In this document: positions 60,893 to 64,000 of the stretch, in pieces
Layout of the letters: every line of letters begins with the position of its first letter
Numbering within the stretch: the first letter of the stretch is position 1
Assembly: GCA_036768485.1 (NCBI GenBank)
Contig: JAVLUZ010000340.1
Coordinates: forward strand, 1,288,470 to 1,352,469
DNA: 64,000 nt
Direction of reading: 5' to 3'
From: Mermis nigrescens
Taxonomy: Eukaryota > Nematoda > Enoplea > Mermithida > Mermithidae
Made by a program: the position numbers and the translations under genes
The notes under the pieces: model-generated
What the model was told of the DNA's origin: nothing
The model's input: only the letters and a program-made list of their open reading frames with translations
The model's database searches: none

Positions 60893-61136
60893 TACACGTG
60901 GGGGTGGGGGAATTAGGGGGAGGAGGGTATGCGCCCCCAGAAACCAAAATACTCCCCCCAGAATTCAATTTTTGAAATTTTTTTCGTTTTTGTTTTCGCC
61001 ATGGTTCGATGCCAATGGATAGTGCTCGATGAGAAACGTTGAGAAATGGTGTTTTTTGCCATACCACCATTTTTAAGGCCATTTTTTGACCTTTGAAAAA
61101 TCTTGCACCCCAGAATTTTGGTGCTGCCTACCTGTG
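60893..61136 (+). mobile_element. MITE-A (244 bp) with perfect TSD
   Basis: TACACGTGGGGGTGGGG to GCTGCCTACCTGTG. GTCTGAAG at 60885-60892 and 61137-61144. Confidence 0.92.
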
Positions 61137-61144
61137 GTCTGAAG

Positions 61145-61956
61145 GCCCGGATTCGAAGGATATCAGACATTGAATTTTCAATTTTTCCCCCTTTTTCGTA
61201 TTTCTGATGCCGACGAACAGAGCTCGATGAATAACCTCGAAAATGATATTATGTTGTCATTGTCTTCATTTTTTCGCCACTGTTTTGACTCTAGAAAATT
61301 TTTGGACCCTCTTGATATTTCTAGACAATCCGACGTATGCTTGTAATATGCAAATGAAATCGCATTTCTTTCGTTTTATAGGAAGTGCTGCATTCTAGAA
61401 TTACTCCTAATAGTTTTTCTTATCAACCAATACCGTGATAAAATTAATGAGGGAAATACATGTATTAACTTACAGACTTTATGATTTCTTGGGCATAGTT
61501 TTAAAAGCGCGTCGTTAGAAGATCTTTGTAAGTCTGTTGTAGAAACAAAAAGTGATATAAATATGCACATCATACATGCAAACGGTCACAAGGGGGTAAA
61601 TTGAGGTTCCTTGGGGAGGGGTGGGTAAAGAGTAATTTTTTACCTATTTATGTCAAATTTTCGTACTTAATTAGTCGTACTTGGTTTATTCATGGTTAAA
61701 TTTGCATGAAAACAATTGCAATAGGAGCAATGGAATGACCTGTGACATCAGATATATACAAAATAATAAAAGAAAAGTGTCTGGATTAATAAATTAAACA
61801 GTCTACTGCTCGTAAAATAAGTAAACGTACTTGAAATTACACTATTAGGCGTAATTTGATGCTTTGTCATACTTAAGGCAATCAGTTTTCGGTCCAACAT
61901 GGCCTGAGGGGGTATGCCTTCCAAAAGTCCTGGTAAAGGGGACATTCCCACCCATA
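61145..61956. other. Unassigned AT-rich sequence
   Basis: No gene or repeat recognised apart from MITE-like words at 61150-61340. Confidence 0.3.
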
Positions 61957-61964
61957 CCCCCCAG

Positions 61965-62854
61965 CAGGGGCGTAACCAGGTGGGGGCGGGGGGGGGCCGG
62001 CCCCCCCGAAATGGAAAAATAATTTTTTAAAAGCAAAGGGGGGACCCTTTGCTTTTTTCTTCAAGTGAAGTGTTAACGGATTGTGGACAGTCATAATGCG
62101 TTTTTAGCACACTTTTTAGCTTCTAAACTCAAAATTTTCCGGTGTCAAAAATTTTCCCGAATTTCTTATGTTCTATGTTTTTCTTACCTTAGAAGACTAG
62201 ATTTTACTTTGAAAGAACGAATTTGTCAAAAATTTTCGGCGCTTCACGCCGAATTGGTTATGTTCTATGTTTTTTCTTACCTTAGAAGACTAGATTTTAC
62301 TTTAAAATAGCGAATTTGTCAAAATTTTTCGGCGCTTCGCGCCGGATTTCTTATGTTCTATGTTTTTTTCGTACCATAGAAGCCCAGATTTTACTTAAAA
62401 ATAGCGAATTTGTCAAAATTTTCGACGCTTCGCGCTGGATTTCTTATGTTCAATCTTTTTTCTTACCTTAGAAGCCCAGATTTTACTTAAAAATGGCGTA
62501 TTTGTCAAAAATTTTCGGCGCTTTGCGCCGATTTATTAAGTTCTAAATTAGTTTTCTTGAGAAAACTGCAAAATTAAATGCAAAGAAAATAATTTCAAAA
62601 TGTTTCGGAGTCAAGCTTTGATTTGATATTGAGAAATTTGTCATACCGATAGGTTAAAAGATAGATTTTTTATATCCAAATTTGAAATAAAGCAAGGAAA
62701 TTTTTGAATTTTTTTAAAACTTCACCATAATATAGATCTTGTCGAGAAACGCTCAAAAATGCCATTATTTTCGCGTATCTCCTAATGGTTCACGAGATAT
62801 AGGACTTCAAAAAATTTTGGCCCCCCCCGAAATAAAATCCTGGTTACGCCCCTG
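61965..62854. mobile_element. hAT-like E11 (890 bp) with perfect 8-bp TSD and tandem array
   Basis: TIRs CAGGGGCGTAACCAGG and CCTGGTTACGCCCCTG. CCCCCCAG at 61957-61964 and 62855-62862. The interior holds the 93-bp tandem array (62130-62540) and no transposase frame. Confidence 0.9.
62130..62540 (+). repeat. Tandem array, about 93-bp unit, 4 to 5 copies
   Basis: Each unit reads 'TTTGTCAAAAATTTTCGG', CGCTTCGCGCCGG, 'TTTCTTATGTTCTATGTTTT', 'CTTACCTTAGAAG', 'AGATTTTACTT'. The CGGCGC hairpin recurs once per unit, with substitutions. Located inside hAT-like E11. Confidence 0.88.
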
Positions 62855-62862
62855 CCCCCCAG

Positions 62863-64000
62863 TATGTATGTGTGATGTACATTATCAAACGCGGTGATGT
62901 GGAATCCGTAAAATCAGTTTTTGAATAGAATGCAAGATAAAATCGTTGCAAAAAAATGAATCTTCGTATATACAAGAAATTTATAATTGACATTAAGGGA
63001 GATTAATAGGTAAATGTAAATCTTGGCTTAAATCGTTTTACGTTCAGAAATTCAATAAATGATACTTAATAAGTATTCTTATATAGAATGCTAAAAATAT
63101 TCATTGTCAGTTGATAAAATGGATAAAAATAGGACGTGTTGATTAAGCTGTAAACAAGCATTTGAGCAATTCAAAACATAGTGAGGATTTCACTAATTTA
63201 GAAAAAGTTGCAAGGCGTATTAATCAAGAAAAACAATTATGCAAAAGAGAATTTCTTCATAAATAACTCAGCAGAAAACTACTAAAATCGATTTCAAATA
63301 TTTATGACTCATTTTTTTCAATCGCGACCTTGCTGATTATAATCGCTTATGTATAGGTATATTAATGAAGGATTCGAGAGATCCCGCTCGCATTGGTCGT
63401 CCCCCACCCGCCCTAACTAGAGTCAGCAACTCTTTATTCCTCCTATTTTCGGAAAAACATGAGTCGTTTAACCGTTCTTTGGGTGTTTTTTTCAATTTTT
63501 AGCGGAAATTAAAGATTATTTATTTATCCCATCACCAAAAATGACAGATTACCCCGCTTGGATTTTGAGCTGTTAATGTCTGACGATATTCTTTTACTTA
63601 CGATTATATTCTGCTCTGGTAATAACTTGTTATAAATAACAATATTTTACACGCTTTCCACTTTACAATGATAACTAATTCGTTCGCCTCTTAGGAAAAT
63701 TATCCAAGTCAGATCGATTAATATAGATCTGGATGAAGCAGACGATTTTCAAAGAAGAAACGCGCTGCCTTGCCAGACAAATCAACAGCATGCGTGCATA
63801 AGGGTTTTGACTGAACCCCAAGAATTTCGATTTTTCAAAAAAAATTAAGATTAAGCCACGAAAAATTCGAACTTCGGATCGGCTTTATCGCCCAGATATC
63901 CGGGCAACGAAATCGAAAGAATCAATTTTTTCTACGCTTTGCGTCAAATATTTTCTTGACACTATTTTGTTTAATTCTAATATATATTCTTCCAAATTAT
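62863..64000. other. Unassigned; one weak exon candidate near the end
   Basis: After CTCTTAG at 63694 a plus frame to 63848 reads KIIQVRSINIDLDEADDFQR, then RNALPCQTNQQHA and so on to TAA. It is 50 codons without recognisable similarity. The rest is AT-rich. Confidence 0.25.

Noticed and set aside
62130..62540. CRISPR-like array with palindromic repeats
   Set aside because: Units are contiguous, with no unique spacers, and the context is eukaryotic transposon DNA.

Overview
The window is AT-rich nuclear DNA of an intron-bearing animal. Genes are split by GT-AG introns, the repeats are metazoan (CR1-like retroelements, a tRNA-derived SINE, many DNA transposons), and one gene is a clear ESS2/DGCR14 splicing factor. 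An arthropod-like invertebrate is my guess; the sequence does not settle the species. There is one 100-base assembly gap (3901-4000).

Host-type coding content is small. On the plus strand, eight exons between 10439 and 14077 join without a frame break into the last 391 residues of a ZNF862-like, hAT-transposase-derived protein whose 5' exons I could not find. At 30950-31198 there is one exon resembling the C-terminal repeat of TATA-binding protein. From 31740 to 47494 runs a complete eight-exon ESS2 gene (501 codons plus stop), with a CpG-rich, CRE- and YY1-like promoter just upstream. Every ESS2 intron holds repeat-derived DNA.

The rest is mostly mobile DNA. 1-5.9 kb: short DNA elements, a direct duplication, and a broken PIF1 helicase plus ubiquitin-hydrolase (USP) unit on the minus strand. 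5.9-9.9 kb: a decayed CR1-like element (minus). 14.3-25.2 kb: two further CR1-like copies, one split by about 8 kb of (TA)n tracts and hAT elements that include a 4.6 kb imperfect palindrome. 25.6-29.9 kb: a Russian doll of hAT elements inside hAT elements, most layers marked by 8-bp target duplications. 57.6-60.5 kb: a second copy of part of that doll with a different target duplication. 48-56 kb and 61-63 kb: further TIR elements, a 463-bp tandem duplication, and a 93-bp tandem array.

Two themes recur. First, hAT-type elements dominate: a roughly 260-bp MITE (called MITE-A here) is present at least 14 times, mostly with recognisable 8-bp target duplications. Second, several hAT families share TIRs of the type TAGGGATGC or TAGAGCTG but each carries its own subterminal short repeat (CCCGCA, CCCGGA, CCCCGG, CTTCGGC or CTTTAT types). 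Family names such as MITE-A or hAT-E3 are local labels only.
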